Notes: generated by a model not told the origin, from the letters alone. A stretch of 64,000 nt of DNA from Streptomyces achromogenes (GCF_030816715.1 NZ_JAUSYH010000001.1:7068001-7132000), one strand, 5' to 3'. Numbered from the stretch's first letter, positions 7,110-15,352 are shown. Numbers and translations: made by a program.

Positions 7110-8909
7110 TCAGCGTGTCCTGCGGATGGCGTCTGTGGCCGCCGTGGCGATGGCGACGGGAGCGCTGGAGGGCTGGGGCAGGTGCAGCAAGGTGGTCCCC
7201 GGCAAGTGGCGGGACTCCGCGGTGAGGGTGAGCTGGAGTACGGCGCAGCCGGAGGTCGTGAGCTGCTTGACGCGGGTGACGGCTTGAGCCGTTTCGTCGC
7301 TGCCGTACCGGGCGTCGGTGACGATCACGAGGAGGCGGCCGGCGCCGGGGCGGCTGAGTTCGAGGCCGTGGTCGAGTGCGTCGATGGCGTCGCCGAGGTT
7401 GTGGTGGCCGCCGGTGGCATCGAACGTCGTCACGCGCTCTGGTGCTCGGTGGGTGGGTCGGGTCAATGCGGTCAGGTGCCTGTCATAGGCGATGGTGGCG
7501 GTCAGCGAGTCGGGGTCGGTCAGGGCTGCTGCGCGTGCCACGATCCAGGCAGCGGACGCGACGGGCGCGCAGGCGGCACGCATGGAGCCGGAGACGTCGA
7601 CGGCGATACCCACACGCAGCGGTGGGGTGGGGGAGTTCCGGCGGCGGGTGTGGGTGAACGGTTCCGCGGTGGGGACCGACCCGGCCGCGCGCTGAGCGTC
7701 GCGGGCGAGGGCCGCGCGCATGTTGAGGCGGCCGGGCGGGGTGGGGCTGGTGGTCCGCTCCTCGGTCCGCTCGCGGTAGGCGGCGGCACGCAGGGCGCGG
7801 CTCAGGCGCGCGGCGGCACTCTGCTCGGCGGCGGTCGGCCTGCGGGTGCCGGTGACCGGGTTGCCGGAGGGCGCCGGTGTGCCGTCGGGGGTGACGGTGG
7901 TGCCACGGGCGTTGAAGACCGACTTGGCGGTGGCGGCGGCTTTGCGTCGCTGGCCGGCCCGCTGGGCGCGGTCCTGAGCCTGCGCCTTGGACTGCGCGGC
8001 CATGGCGTTGGTCGCTGCGGCCTGTGTCGCGAGGTCGGCGGCGTCGGTGGCTGCCGTGCTGTCCATGACGACCCCCACGGCGCCGGACAGCAGATCGGTG
8101 AGGTTCTCCGGCACGGGCAGGGCGGGGGCCGCGGTGTCCAGAGCATCGCACCATTCTTGAGCGTGCGCGAGCATGGTCGTGGCGTCGTGGTCGGTGCACT
8201 GGTGGGCTGCGGTCCAGATGCGGGTGAGTGTGGCCAGCAGGTTTGCGCCCAGCACCTTTTCGCACAGATCGGCGACGGCCCGGGTCTCGCCGGCGTCCAG
8301 GATGCCGACGTCACGGCGGCCGAGGACCAGGGCCGCCACGGCGGCGGCGTGCTCGATGCCCTGGAGGGTGGGGTGGGCGATGTCGGGCATGACCAGGGTT
8401 CGGGCACTGGTGCGCAGGTACGTGCGGTCCGTGGGCCGCGTGATGAGGTGTGCGCCTTCGACGCGGCTCTCCTCCAGCAGGAGCGCGGCCTCGACGACAC
8501 GGGGGTTCGCTCCGGCAGGCTGTGTCCAGACGGAGTGGGCCGCGTGCGCGGCCTCGTGGACGAACACTCCCCAGGCGGCGGGATACCGGTCCTCGTCGCC
8601 CACGATCCGCGGATGGATCTCGTGGGGCTGGAGCGGGGCGAACAGGCCGGCGTCGAACTCGACTTCGCCCAGAGTGGGGAAGAACGCGGCCGGTGCGCCG
8701 CTGCGCGTGCCGGGGCGGCAGGTGACGAGGAGGTCCTGGCGGCCGGAGAGGGCTACCAGCCGGTCGCCGAGTTCGGCTCCCACGCGCAGCCACGCGTCCG
8801 GGGAGGAACGGGGTTGCGCGGGCGGAGCGCCGTCGTCGTCCCATCGCGCGAGGTCGGCGTCGTCGTCAGGCGTGGTGGCGGGGGACTGGACGTGGTGGTG
8901 GGCGCTCAT
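7110..8909 (-). CDS. VWA-domain protein with N-terminal HExxH metallopeptidase-like region
   Basis: A 599-residue protein; ATG at 8909 overlaps the ATPase stop as ATGA. Residues 118-122 read HEAAH inside WGVFVHEAAHAAHSVW, with a possible third ligand in LLLEESRVEG near 146-151, a zinc-peptidase signature. After an Ala/Gln-rich helical linker (about 285-335), a VWA domain begins with VGIAVDVSGSM (MIDAS motif DxSxS at 438-443) and continues with FDATGGHHNLGDAI and LLVIVTDARYG. Pairing of MoxR ATPases with VWA proteins is well known, as is a metallopeptidase/VWA combination (DUF2201-type). Here the pair sits in a conjugative element. Substrate and role are unknown. Confidence 0.8.
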   Translation of the reverse strand: MSAHHHVQSPATTPDDDADLARWDDDGAPPAQPRSSPDAWLRVGAELGDRLVALSGRQDLLVTCRPGTRSGAPAAFFPTLGEVEFDAGLFAPLQPHEIHPRIVGDEDRYPAAWGVFVHEAAHAAHSVWTQPAGANPRVVEAALLLEESRVEGAHLITRPTDRTYLRTSARTLVMPDIAHPTLQGIEHAAAVAALVLGRRDVGILDAGETRAVADLCEKVLGANLLATLTRIWTAAHQCTDHDATTMLAHAQEWCDALDTAAPALPVPENLTDLLSGAVGVVMDSTAATDAADLATQAAATNAMAAQSKAQAQDRAQRAGQRRKAAATAKSVFNARGTTVTPDGTPAPSGNPVTGTRRPTAAEQSAAARLSRALRAAAYRERTEERTTSPTPPGRLNMRAALARDAQRAAGSVPTAEPFTHTRRRNSPTPPLRVGIAVDVSGSMRAACAPVASAAWIVARAAALTDPDSLTATIAYDRHLTALTRPTHRAPERVTTFDATGGHHNLGDAIDALDHGLELSRPGAGRLLVIVTDARYGSDETAQAVTRVKQLTTSGCAVLQLTLTAESRHLPGTTLLHLPQPSSAPVAIATAATDAIRRTR

Positions 8910-10111
8910 CGCGAGCGGCCCCGGTGTGCGGAGACGGTGCTGCCCGGGGGCTGCCGGGCGGCTGAGGCGGGGAGCTGCTTGCCGAGGGTGAGGGGCGCGA
9001 TCTTTTTGATGCCGGCAGCTTTGATGACGGCGTCGGCGACGGCGTCGCGATCCTCCACAGGAGCGATGCCGACGAGGTTCGCGAGCGCGGCTTTGGTGCC
9101 CAGGACGGCCTCGGTCTTCTGGTAGCTGAGCAGCTCTCGCAGTTGGGGGGCCCATCCCAGCTCGCCGAGTTCGACCTGGTGGGCGAGGTGTCGGGCGACC
9201 CGGACCACCCGGGCATCGATCCTCAGCGCCAGGGCGAGGTCATAGTCCGTGCCGATCTGGATCTGCACGCTGAACCGGCTCGCGAGCGCCTCCGTCAACA
9301 CCGCCCCGTGGACGCCGGGATTGTGGCCCGCCACCACGTAGAAGCCCGGCTCGGCCTTGATGGTCTCGCCCTTGTGGGCCTTGACCTGGATCTGCCTGCG
9401 CCCGTCCATCGCGGGATACAGCGCCGCCAGGACCTTCGGTGAGATCAAGGTGGCATCGTCGATCAGCAGGGCGCGGCCCTCGGTCATCGCGGTGACCAGC
9501 GGACCGTACTGGAAGACGTAGCCTCCCGCGTCGTCCTGTGTGTACTCGCCGATCAAGTCGCCGACCGTGGTGTCGCCGTCACCGGCGACGGTGAGCAGGT
9601 CCGGGAACGCCGCCTCGACCAGACTCGTCTTGCCGGTGCCCGGAGGGCCGTAGAGCAGCACCGGCACGTCGGCGTCGCGCAGGCGATTCAACGCCTCGAC
9701 GTCGGGCAGATCGGCCAGCTCCCGGGGGTGGTAGACCTGGCCCCCCGCGCGGCGGATCGGGCCGGTCTGCCTGGGCGTGGCTGCTGCGGGAACGGTCGTG
9801 CGGGCCGTGGCCGCCTGGGCGCGGGGAGAGTGGGTGCCCGGTGGGCTGATCACAGCGGTCTGCGCGGCTGCGGCGGTTCTCGCGTTCGCGCGGAACTCCG
9901 GTTGTCCGGTTCCGCCTTGGTCGGCCTCGCCGCGTCGCACCAGGGTGAGGGCGGCGTTGCGGACGGCGCCGTGGGAGTGGCCCAGCTGCCTGGCCATGTC
10001 CCCGATGGTGAGCGTGTCCGCCGGCCGGTCGGCCAGCAGTCGGGCCACCTTGGCCCGTAGTTCGCCGCCCTTGGTGCGCGCTGGACTGGTAGGCGTTCCG
10101 GGTGTGGTCAA
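8906..10111 (-). CDS. MoxR/CbbQ-like AAA+ ATPase with N-terminal winged helix
   Basis: A 401-residue protein from TTG at 10111 behind AAGGGG. Residues of about 18-60 form a winged-helix-like unit (LTIGDMARQLGHSHGAVRNA). The AAA+ core has Walker A GPPGTGKT (155-162), Walker B ALLIDDATL (214-222), a sensor stretch FYVVAGHNPG and an SRF motif (about 278-280). MoxR-family ATPases act with VWA partners to remodel or activate proteins, and the partner is encoded directly downstream with ATGA coupling. The added DNA-binding-type domain is unusual for this family. The C-terminus has a small helical lid domain. Confidence 0.85.
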   Translation of the reverse strand: MTTPGTPTSPARTKGGELRAKVARLLADRPADTLTIGDMARQLGHSHGAVRNAALTLVRRGEADQGGTGQPEFRANARTAAAAQTAVISPPGTHSPRAQAATARTTVPAAATPRQTGPIRRAGGQVYHPRELADLPDVEALNRLRDADVPVLLYGPPGTGKTSLVEAAFPDLLTVAGDGDTTVGDLIGEYTQDDAGGYVFQYGPLVTAMTEGRALLIDDATLISPKVLAALYPAMDGRRQIQVKAHKGETIKAEPGFYVVAGHNPGVHGAVLTEALASRFSVQIQIGTDYDLALALRIDARVVRVARHLAHQVELGELGWAPQLRELLSYQKTEAVLGTKAALANLVGIAPVEDRDAVADAVIKAAGIKKIAPLTLGKQLPASAARQPPGSTVSAHRGRSR

Positions 10112-10177
10112 AACGAGGCCCCTTCAACAGGTGCGGGTGCGGGCGGGGTTGGAGAGGCTGGCCGCTCTCGGAGCGGA

Positions 10178-10480
10178 TCACGGACTGTGCCGACATCGGC
10201 GATCGGGCCAACCGGGGTGTACCGTCGGCGCTGACCGGCCGACCGAGGGCTCGGTCCAGGTGCAGGGGATGGCCGGCGACGAGCAGCTCGCTGGCTGCTG
10301 AGCAGGCCCGTGCGTCTGCTCCGTACCGGGTTCCGTCGCTCGGCAGGCGCAGCCTGGCGTCTCTTCGAAGCCGGCCTGGAGCAGGATCCGCCGGGCGGCG
10401 GCGTTGTAGCCGGTGGTGGTGATCTCGCCGGTGATGGTGTGCCGGATCGTCATGAACGGCTCTGCCGGTGCTTCGGGCAA
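10178..10480 (-). pseudogene. Frameshifted member of the 'AGF...RLP' small paralogue family
   Basis: TTG at 10480 follows AGGAG. The frame begins MPEAPAEPFMTIRHTI and reaches AARRILLQAGFEET, then loses similarity. Another frame continues with RLRLPSDGTRYGADARA and LLVAGHPLHLDRALG, which matches the family order (AGF, RLP, LLxAGYSVHLD). The switch is near 10345-10360 and fits loss of one base. The second frame stays open into the ATPase gene, so the original end is unclear. It is either a decayed copy or a sequencing error. Confidence 0.5.
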
Positions 10481-10692
10481 GGCGGATCTCCTATTGGTGG
10501 TGGCGGGAAGCGGTGGGGTGTTGGGCGAGGGCGTGGCGGGCCCGGAGCTTCCAGCACCTCAACGGTGCGTGGCTGGACCACGAATGATGGGCAATGACTG
10601 CCGACCTGCTCCAGGGCGGGCCTCACCGCCCCGCAGCTACCTGACTCGCCTTTCCGCACGTTCTGATAGCCGGGTGTACCAACAACGGCCAT
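10450..10692 (-). CDS. Possible small hypothetical protein (80 aa)
   Basis: ATG at 10692 follows AAGGAG at a rather long distance of 12 bases. The frame begins MAVVGTPGYQNVRKGESGS and ends in a Pro-rich tail, overlapping the start of the next gene by about 30 bases. Third-position G/C bias is weaker than in neighbours and no family is recognised. It is retained because a good ribosome-binding site is present and both other frames are closed, but it could be non-coding. Confidence 0.3.
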   Translation of the reverse strand: MAVVGTPGYQNVRKGESGSCGAVRPALEQVGSHCPSFVVQPRTVEVLEAPGPPRPRPTPHRFPPPPIGDPPCPKHRQSRS

Positions 10693-10765
10693 ATAGGGGC
10701 GAATCTCCTTATTGTCATGGGTGGTTCGGTGTGTTCCGGGCATTCGGCGCGACCTGGGCGTGGTG

Positions 10766-11009
10766 CTAGCACGGGCAGTGGCCCCTGGCGATGACCTTGG
10801 CCTGGCAGTGGCGGGCCGTCCGGTGGAGCTTGGTGAGCGCCTCACGTGCTTGGGAGTGGTTGTCGACAGCGGGTGGACCTCGTCCTGTGCCGGGTGAATC
10901 CCGCCAGTTCCAGGTCAGTGGTCGCCCACCGGTGCCGCTCCCCGCTGGAGAGCACGACCACCGTGTTGCCGGCGGCGAGGTGCAGGGTGATCTCGCCGGA
11001 GGAAGTCAG
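10766..11009 (-). pseudogene. Frameshifted paralogue of the N-terminal domain of 11863-13053
   Basis: From CTG at 11009 the frame reads LTSSGEITLHLAAGNTVVVL and SSGERHRWATTDLELAGFTR, closely following the opening of the 396-residue protein (AEITLTTSRPLGLVAIASGE, HQALEDAGFRRL). Coding then continues in another frame with AVDNHSQAREALTKLHRTAR and HCQAKVIARGHCPC before TAG at 10766-10768. The switch lies at about 10875-10892 and fits one extra base. Intact, it would be a protein of about 80 residues. Upstream codons back to the preceding TGA contain no ATG, GTG or TTG. Confidence 0.5.
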
Positions 11010-11039
11010 GGCAGCGGGCTTTTGTCTTGGAACGCCGGG

Positions 11040-11390
11040 TCAGCGCCGTGGCCGCCGCTGGGTGCCAGCGGGCGAGGGCTGCGCGGTCATGGCAGTCTTC
11101 GTGCGGCGCAGCGTCGGCGGTGCGGACGCTGCGGCCGGGGCGGGGCGCAGGTCAGGGTCGAGGTCGACGCTGTAGCGGGCTGCGGTGAGCATCTCCGCAG
11201 CCCAGGTGGCGTGTTCGTTCTCCCAGGTGCGGCCCAGGTCGAACGGCAACCGGATCCACACGCCACGCAGCATGGGATACGTGTCGAATCCGGCACGGGC
11301 CAGGACACTCGCGGCGAAGGCATCAACCGGGCCATCGACTTCGACTTCGCCGCCCAGGCCGCGGGTGATGCGGATCGCTTCGTCGCTCAT
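11040..11390 (-). CDS. Small 'AGF...RLP' family paralogue (116 aa)
   Basis: ATG at 11390 overlaps the stop of the upstream gene (ATGA). The protein begins MSDEAIRITRGLGGEVEVDG, continues FAASVLARAGFDTYPMLRGV, WIRLPFDLGRTWENEHATWA and MLTAARYSVDLDPDLRPAPA, then a disordered tail. This is the standard layout of the element's small paralogue family: strand pair, AGF, RLP, then a helix ending 'Y-S-V-D-L-D-P'. No catalytic residues are recognisable and the function is unknown. The similarity to 2669-3337 and 10178-10480 is from landmarks only. Confidence 0.75.
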   Translation of the reverse strand: MSDEAIRITRGLGGEVEVDGPVDAFAASVLARAGFDTYPMLRGVWIRLPFDLGRTWENEHATWAAEMLTAARYSVDLDPDLRPAPAAASAPPTLRRTKTAMTAQPSPAGTQRRPRR

Positions 11391-11833
11391 TGGCTCCGCC
11401 CCTTTCCGGCTGTCTGTGCTCGGCCGCCCACGGGCACGGCGGCGGTCTGCGGCAGAAACTCAGGGAGGGTGGCTGCCGGGGCAGTGAGCCTTTGCGGGGA
11501 GCGGGTAGCCGCTGCCTGCGCGATGGGATTGGGTTGCTCCATCAGCTTGTTGCGCACGGCCGGTTGCGGGGGGCGGGCGGTGAGGGCGGGGTCGAGGGGG
11601 TAGTCGGCCTGCACCGCGTAGCCGTGTCGGCGAAGGTCGAGGACGGCTTGGCGAGTACGGCGGACGCCGTCCTGCTGGGGGTGGGTGAGCCGGTACAGGC
11701 CCGGGGTCTCGGGGATCGGCTCGAACTGTTCACGGACCAGGAACCAGTCGGCCAGGTGCGGGGGGATGTTCGCGGTGGCGGCGGCCACGAAGCCGTGGTC
11801 GGGATGGGCGCCGAAGCGGAAGTGGTCAGACAG
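11387..11833 (-). CDS. Small paralogue with CTG start (148 aa)
   Basis: The best start is CTG at 11833, seven bases after AAAGGA; the first GTG (11788) lies 15 codons inside and lacks a ribosome-binding site. From CTG the protein begins (M)SDHFRFGAHPDHGFVAAA, continues PPHLADWFLVREQFEPIPET, GLYRLTHPQQDGVRRT and LRRHGYAVQADYPLDPALT, and ends in a Pro/Ala-rich tail. The order 'E-F-x-P...YRLT...GYAVxADYxLDP' is a variant of the RLP family pattern. It is the clearest example of a CTG start in this arm and overlaps the next gene by ATGA. Confidence 0.7.
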   Translation of the reverse strand: MSDHFRFGAHPDHGFVAAATANIPPHLADWFLVREQFEPIPETPGLYRLTHPQQDGVRRTRQAVLDLRRHGYAVQADYPLDPALTARPPQPAVRNKLMEQPNPIAQAAATRSPQRLTAPAATLPEFLPQTAAVPVGGRAQTAGKGRSQ

Positions 11834-11850
11834 AGGCGAATCCTTTCGTG

Positions 11851-11878
11851 AGCGGTCAGCGGTCAGCGGTCAGCGGTG
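11851..11878. repeat. Four tandem 7-base units at a gene end
   Basis: The forward strand carries AGCGGTC three times and then AGCGGTG without interruption. The array covers the last codons and stop (11863-11865) of the 11863-13053 gene and reaches to just before the ribosome-binding site of 11387-11833. A change in copy number would move the stop and the spacing. It is short and may be simple slippage. Confidence 0.6.
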
Positions 11879-13053
11879 CGCTGCTGCGGAGCGCGGGGCG
11901 GGCAGCGGCGCGGGGCGGGCGGTGAGCGTCGCGGGCTGGGCGCGGACAGCGCGGCCGGCCCGCCCGGTACGGCGGCGCGGGCCTGGCGCTCGAACGCTTC
12001 GCTGTCGGCGAGCCACGTCTCGATCGCCGGCAGGACGGCGAGGCCGAGCTGCCCGCGGACCTGGCTCCACTCGTGGGCCGGCAGTGTGCGGGGGATCGAG
12101 TACAGATCGTGGCGCAGGTCGTTCCATTCGTTCCAGGCGTCCTGGCTGTGGTCGAGTGCCTCGCGCAGGCGGGTCAGGGCCGCGCCGTCTTCGGGCCAGA
12201 GGGTGGCGGCGGGACGGCAGCGGGTGAGCAGGATCGGCGCATGTTCGAGCACGTCGCGGTAGGACAGCCAGGCGTGGTCGGCGAAGTCCCGTGCCAGTTT
12301 TGAGATCAGGCGGGAGTTGCCGAGCGGAACGCCGTCGCTGTACCGGCCGGAGTCCTTGATCGCCTGGAGAGTCTGCTGTTCTTCCCGGATGCGCTCCAGG
12401 GCGCGCAGGACGCTGTTCAGGTCCTGGTTGTGCAGGGCGCGACGGTAAGCGGGCAGGAACGTGTGCGTGACGGCGTGGGCGGCGAGGCCGGGATCGGCGG
12501 GCAGCACGATGCTGTGAGGCGTGGTGGGGTCGTCGTGGGCGTCCTCTTGCTCCCGCTCGGTGAGAGCGCCGAGGAGGTATCCGCTGCGGTGGCCGGGGCG
12601 CTCGATCAGCAGCAGCTCGGTGCCGGCGCCGTTCTTCAGGCCGGACGCGAACGGGATGCGGTGGTCTTCGAGGGCCCGGTATATCTCGCCGGCTTCCCAC
12701 AGCATGGGCCAGAGGTCTTCCTGCCACAGCGGGTGGCTATAGATCTCCAGTACGGCGCTCCAGGTGCCGGGCAGCCGGGCGGCGATCTCGGTGCCGATGT
12801 CGCCGAGGTAGGGCCGGCTGCTGGTGATGATGGTGGCGCCGTGTTCGTGGGCGTGATGCACCAGGGCGCTGACGGTGTCCCGGGCAGCCTGCGCGTCGGC
12901 CAGCGAAGCGGTGAACACACCGTTGGGCAGGCGCCTGAATCCGGCGTCTTCCAGCGCTTGATGGGCCTGCGGGTACTTCTCGCCGGAAGCGATGGCGACG
13001 AGCCCCAGAGGGCGGCTGGTGGTGAGGGTGATCTCGGCGGAGGGGGTGGGCAT
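11863..13053 (-). CDS. 'EITL' plus 'LPGTW' family protein (396 aa)
   Basis: TTG-ATG lies at 13056-13051; ATG at 13053 is chosen because AGGA stands five bases before it. Residues 1-80 form the EITL module (AEITLTTSRPLGLVAIASGE, EDAGFRRLPNGVFTASLADA), also present as the broken gene at 10766-11009. Residues of about 90-220 form the LPGTW module (ARLPGTWSAVLEIYSHPLWQ, TFLPAYRRAL). A helical C-terminal part (WNEWNDLRHDLYSIPRTL) and a Pro/Arg tail follow. The protein thus joins modules that occur alone elsewhere in this arm. It has no known domain, catalytic motif or membrane segment. Confidence 0.7.
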   Translation of the reverse strand: MPTPSAEITLTTSRPLGLVAIASGEKYPQAHQALEDAGFRRLPNGVFTASLADAQAARDTVSALVHHAHEHGATIITSSRPYLGDIGTEIAARLPGTWSAVLEIYSHPLWQEDLWPMLWEAGEIYRALEDHRIPFASGLKNGAGTELLLIERPGHRSGYLLGALTEREQEDAHDDPTTPHSIVLPADPGLAAHAVTHTFLPAYRRALHNQDLNSVLRALERIREEQQTLQAIKDSGRYSDGVPLGNSRLISKLARDFADHAWLSYRDVLEHAPILLTRCRPAATLWPEDGAALTRLREALDHSQDAWNEWNDLRHDLYSIPRTLPAHEWSQVRGQLGLAVLPAIETWLADSEAFERQARAAVPGGPAALSAPSPRRSPPAPRRCPPRAPQQRTADR

Positions 13054-13105
13054 CAAGGTCCTGGTGGGGCGAGACCGCGGGCGAGTTCGTCCAGACGGAC
13101 GGGGC

Positions 13106-13915
13106 TCACCGGGTCTTCGGGGCGCGCTTGGGCTCGGGGGTGCGCGGTGGTTCGGCGTGCGTAGGCTGCGCCGAGGGGCGGCGGGATGGCGATGAGACGC
13201 GTTCGATGCTCACCAGCGGGGCGACGGCGGCGGGGAAAGGAAAGGACGTGGAGCGCAGGGTGGGCCGGGGATCGAGTGTCTCGGCGACAACCGCGTGCAT
13301 GAGGAAGGGCGGCGTCTTGTCCGTGAACGAGATGTCCCACAGGTGACCGAGGTCTTCCGGGGAGGCGGCCAGGTGCCAGGTGATGGATGCGTCTCCGTGG
13401 ATGGGCGGCGCTGGCGAGTCCACGGGGCGGCCGACCACGGCAGCGTGTCCGTCATGCGAGATGAATCCGGAGAGCCCGAAGTCGTCGAAGTGGGTCCAAG
13501 AGTCGACGTCGACGTAGAGCTCCAGCAGGCCGGGCTCGGCGCCGATGCCGTAGACGACGTGATCCGGATCGGCGGCCAGTTCGCCTGCCAGGGTGCCAAT
13601 GAGCCTGGCGACGAACTCGATCGGCACATTGCCCGCGATATCCGCACGCCAACGCTCAGCAGCCTCTTCGTCGGTGCGGGCTGCGATCACCATATGAGGG
13701 CCTCGGCCCACCACTGCTTGGTCGTGGCGGATCGTGATGCGTCGGCATGGGCTGGTCACGGTCAACGACGACGCGTCGGCGTGTGCGCTCCACGCGGTTT
13801 CCTCGGCGAAGATGTCCAGGAGCTGTTGGTGGTCGTTGGGGAGGCTGGCGGCCAGGTAGCGGGGAGAGATGAGGACCTTCTCTCGGGGACTGTCCTGGTC
13901 GGGGTCGTTGGGCAT
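13106..13915 (-). CDS. DUF317 domain protein
   Basis: A 269-residue protein with ATG at 13915 behind GGAAGAACC. It opens with VLISPRYLAASLPNDHQQLL, typical of DUF317, and has the second repeat unit around VVGRPVDSPAPPIHGD and ITWHLAASPEDLGHLWDISF, then FLMHAVVAETLDPRP. A Pro/Arg/Thr-rich tail ends the protein. DUF317 has no established activity. It lies between the EITL/LPGTW protein and the glycosyltransferase in the leftward operon, and is one of four DUF317 genes in the window. Confidence 0.8.
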   Translation of the reverse strand: MPNDPDQDSPREKVLISPRYLAASLPNDHQQLLDIFAEETAWSAHADASSLTVTSPCRRITIRHDQAVVGRGPHMVIAARTDEEAAERWRADIAGNVPIEFVARLIGTLAGELAADPDHVVYGIGAEPGLLELYVDVDSWTHFDDFGLSGFISHDGHAAVVGRPVDSPAPPIHGDASITWHLAASPEDLGHLWDISFTDKTPPFLMHAVVAETLDPRPTLRSTSFPFPAAVAPLVSIERVSSPSRRPSAQPTHAEPPRTPEPKRAPKTR

Positions 13916-13965
13916 GGTTCTTCCGGTGGGATCGGGGAGCGGGCGACGAAACGGGGGCGCCTCAA

Positions 13966-14733
13966 CTACGCGGCGGAGGAAGCGGAATCGCGGAGAGCGC
14001 GCGCTGCGGCGTGCAGGCTGGTACCGAACCGGTGGGCGAAGGCCCGCGCCTTTCCCTCCAACTCGTCGTAGGAGTCCTGCGCGGTCATCTGCGCGGCGTG
14101 CTTGCGGTACCGGTAGACCGGAACGGGCAGCAGGATTCCCGGGGCGAGGCAGGTGATCGCGAGCGCGCAGTAATCCTCGCCCTGTACGAGACCGCCCATG
14201 GGGGCCGCGCGCACCAGGTCTGTTCGGGCCAGAAGGGTGGTCGGGCCGAGCGGGATGGTGTCGGCCGGGTCCTTCCAGTACCGCCATACGTCCCCGGCCT
14301 CATGCTGGCCGGGCGGCGTCGGGCACCGCCACAGGGTCGTGGACCCGTCCGCGTGCAGGTCCTGGCTGTATCCGGCACACCAGCCCACCCCGGTCTCCTC
14401 CAGCGTGCGCAGCCGCAGCGCCATGGCCCAGTCGGTGAACTCGTCATCGTCGTCAGCCCATTGGACGTACTCGGTGCGCACTTCGTTGAGGGCGAAGTTG
14501 CGGGCGCAGGCCGCGCCGACCGAGCGCGGCAGGGCGAGGGTGCGGATGCGCGGGTCGACGGCGAGCGCGGCGGGCAGCCGGGTGGGGTCGGCGCCGTCGA
14601 GGGCGACGACGGCCTCCCACGGGACGCTCTGGCGGCACAGGCTCGCGTGCATGGCGGCGAGGAACGCCAGCCGCTCCGGGCGGAGTTGGGTGGCGATGAC
14701 CACGGTGATCTTCGAGTGAGGGTGCGGCGACAG
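13966..14733 (-). CDS. GT2-family glycosyltransferase
   Basis: A 255-residue protein. After the previous stop there is no ATG, GTG or TTG before the conserved start; CTG at 14733 is preceded by GGAG at six bases, giving (M)SPHPHSKITVVIATQLRP. GT2 landmarks are the nucleotide-binding strand ITVVIATQLRPERLAFL, VVALDGADPTRL, GAACARNFALNEVRTEY and the metal-binding acidic run WADDDDEF. The C-terminal part has VQGEDYCALAITCLAPGI. It should transfer a sugar from a nucleotide donor; the acceptor is unknown. A glycosyltransferase in a conjugation operon could decorate surface or secreted parts of the apparatus (inference). Confidence 0.8.
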   Translation of the reverse strand: MSPHPHSKITVVIATQLRPERLAFLAAMHASLCRQSVPWEAVVALDGADPTRLPAALAVDPRIRTLALPRSVGAACARNFALNEVRTEYVQWADDDDEFTDWAMALRLRTLEETGVGWCAGYSQDLHADGSTTLWRCPTPPGQHEAGDVWRYWKDPADTIPLGPTTLLARTDLVRAAPMGGLVQGEDYCALAITCLAPGILLPVPVYRYRKHAAQMTAQDSYDELEGKARAFAHRFGTSLHAAARALRDSASSAA

Positions 14734-14779
14734 GGGCTTCTCCGGGCGGGCTTCGGTAGGGCGGTGCGGGCTGCCGGGG

Positions 14780-15352
14780 CTATCGGCGGGCGGCCTTGCG
14801 GGGCGCCGGCGCCGATGAAGGAGCAGTGGCGGACAGGCGCGGGGCGGTACGCGGCGGCACGACCGGCGCCGGAGAATCCGGGTTCCATGCACCGGGATCG
14901 GCGACGATGCGGCTGCGCGGGTCGGTGTCCCACCCGACGACGGGTCCGCGGTCGTACGCCAGCAGGCCGATCACTTCGATGCCGGACTCGTGCAGGACAT
15001 AGGCCCACTCCAGGTCCTCGGTGCCGTCCTGCGTGATCAGTTCACGCTCGGCCGGGGTGCCGTCGGTGTTGTACAGGTTGGTGAGCTGGCGGCTGGGGTA
15101 CTCCTCGCCCCCGGTCAGGGAGCGGCGCAGGCCGGCGGGAGCACCGTCGAGGAGGTCCGTGCCCAGTTCCTCCCAGCCGTGGTGCACCTCGTCGATCAGG
15201 TGTCGGGCCATCGCCTCCACATCACCGGCGAACCGGTGCTGGTAGGCGGCCAGGAGCAGCCGGAGTTTGCTGTCGGGGTAGCCGTCGAAGTGGATGTACA
15301 TGCCGGCATAGCCGTCGGCGGTGGGGCGGGCGATGACCGCACGGGTGGACAG
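14780..15352 (-). CDS. Hypothetical protein, tandem paralogue of 15379-15957 (CTG start)
   Basis: The frame's best start is CTG at 15352, six bases after AGGAG, giving (M)STRAVIARPTADGYAG. It continues MYIHFDGYPDSKLRLLLAAY, HRFAGDVEAMARHLIDEV, WEELGTDLLDGAPAGLRRSL and WAYVLHESGIEVIGLLAYDR. The 190 residues are soluble, with a disordered Pro/Ala/Arg tail. The neighbouring 15379-15957 product is collinear along most of its length. The family is common in Streptomyces, but I know of no assigned function. Confidence 0.7.
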   Translation of the reverse strand: MSTRAVIARPTADGYAGMYIHFDGYPDSKLRLLLAAYQHRFAGDVEAMARHLIDEVHHGWEELGTDLLDGAPAGLRRSLTGGEEYPSRQLTNLYNTDGTPAERELITQDGTEDLEWAYVLHESGIEVIGLLAYDRGPVVGWDTDPRSRIVADPGAWNPDSPAPVVPPRTAPRLSATAPSSAPAPRKAARR

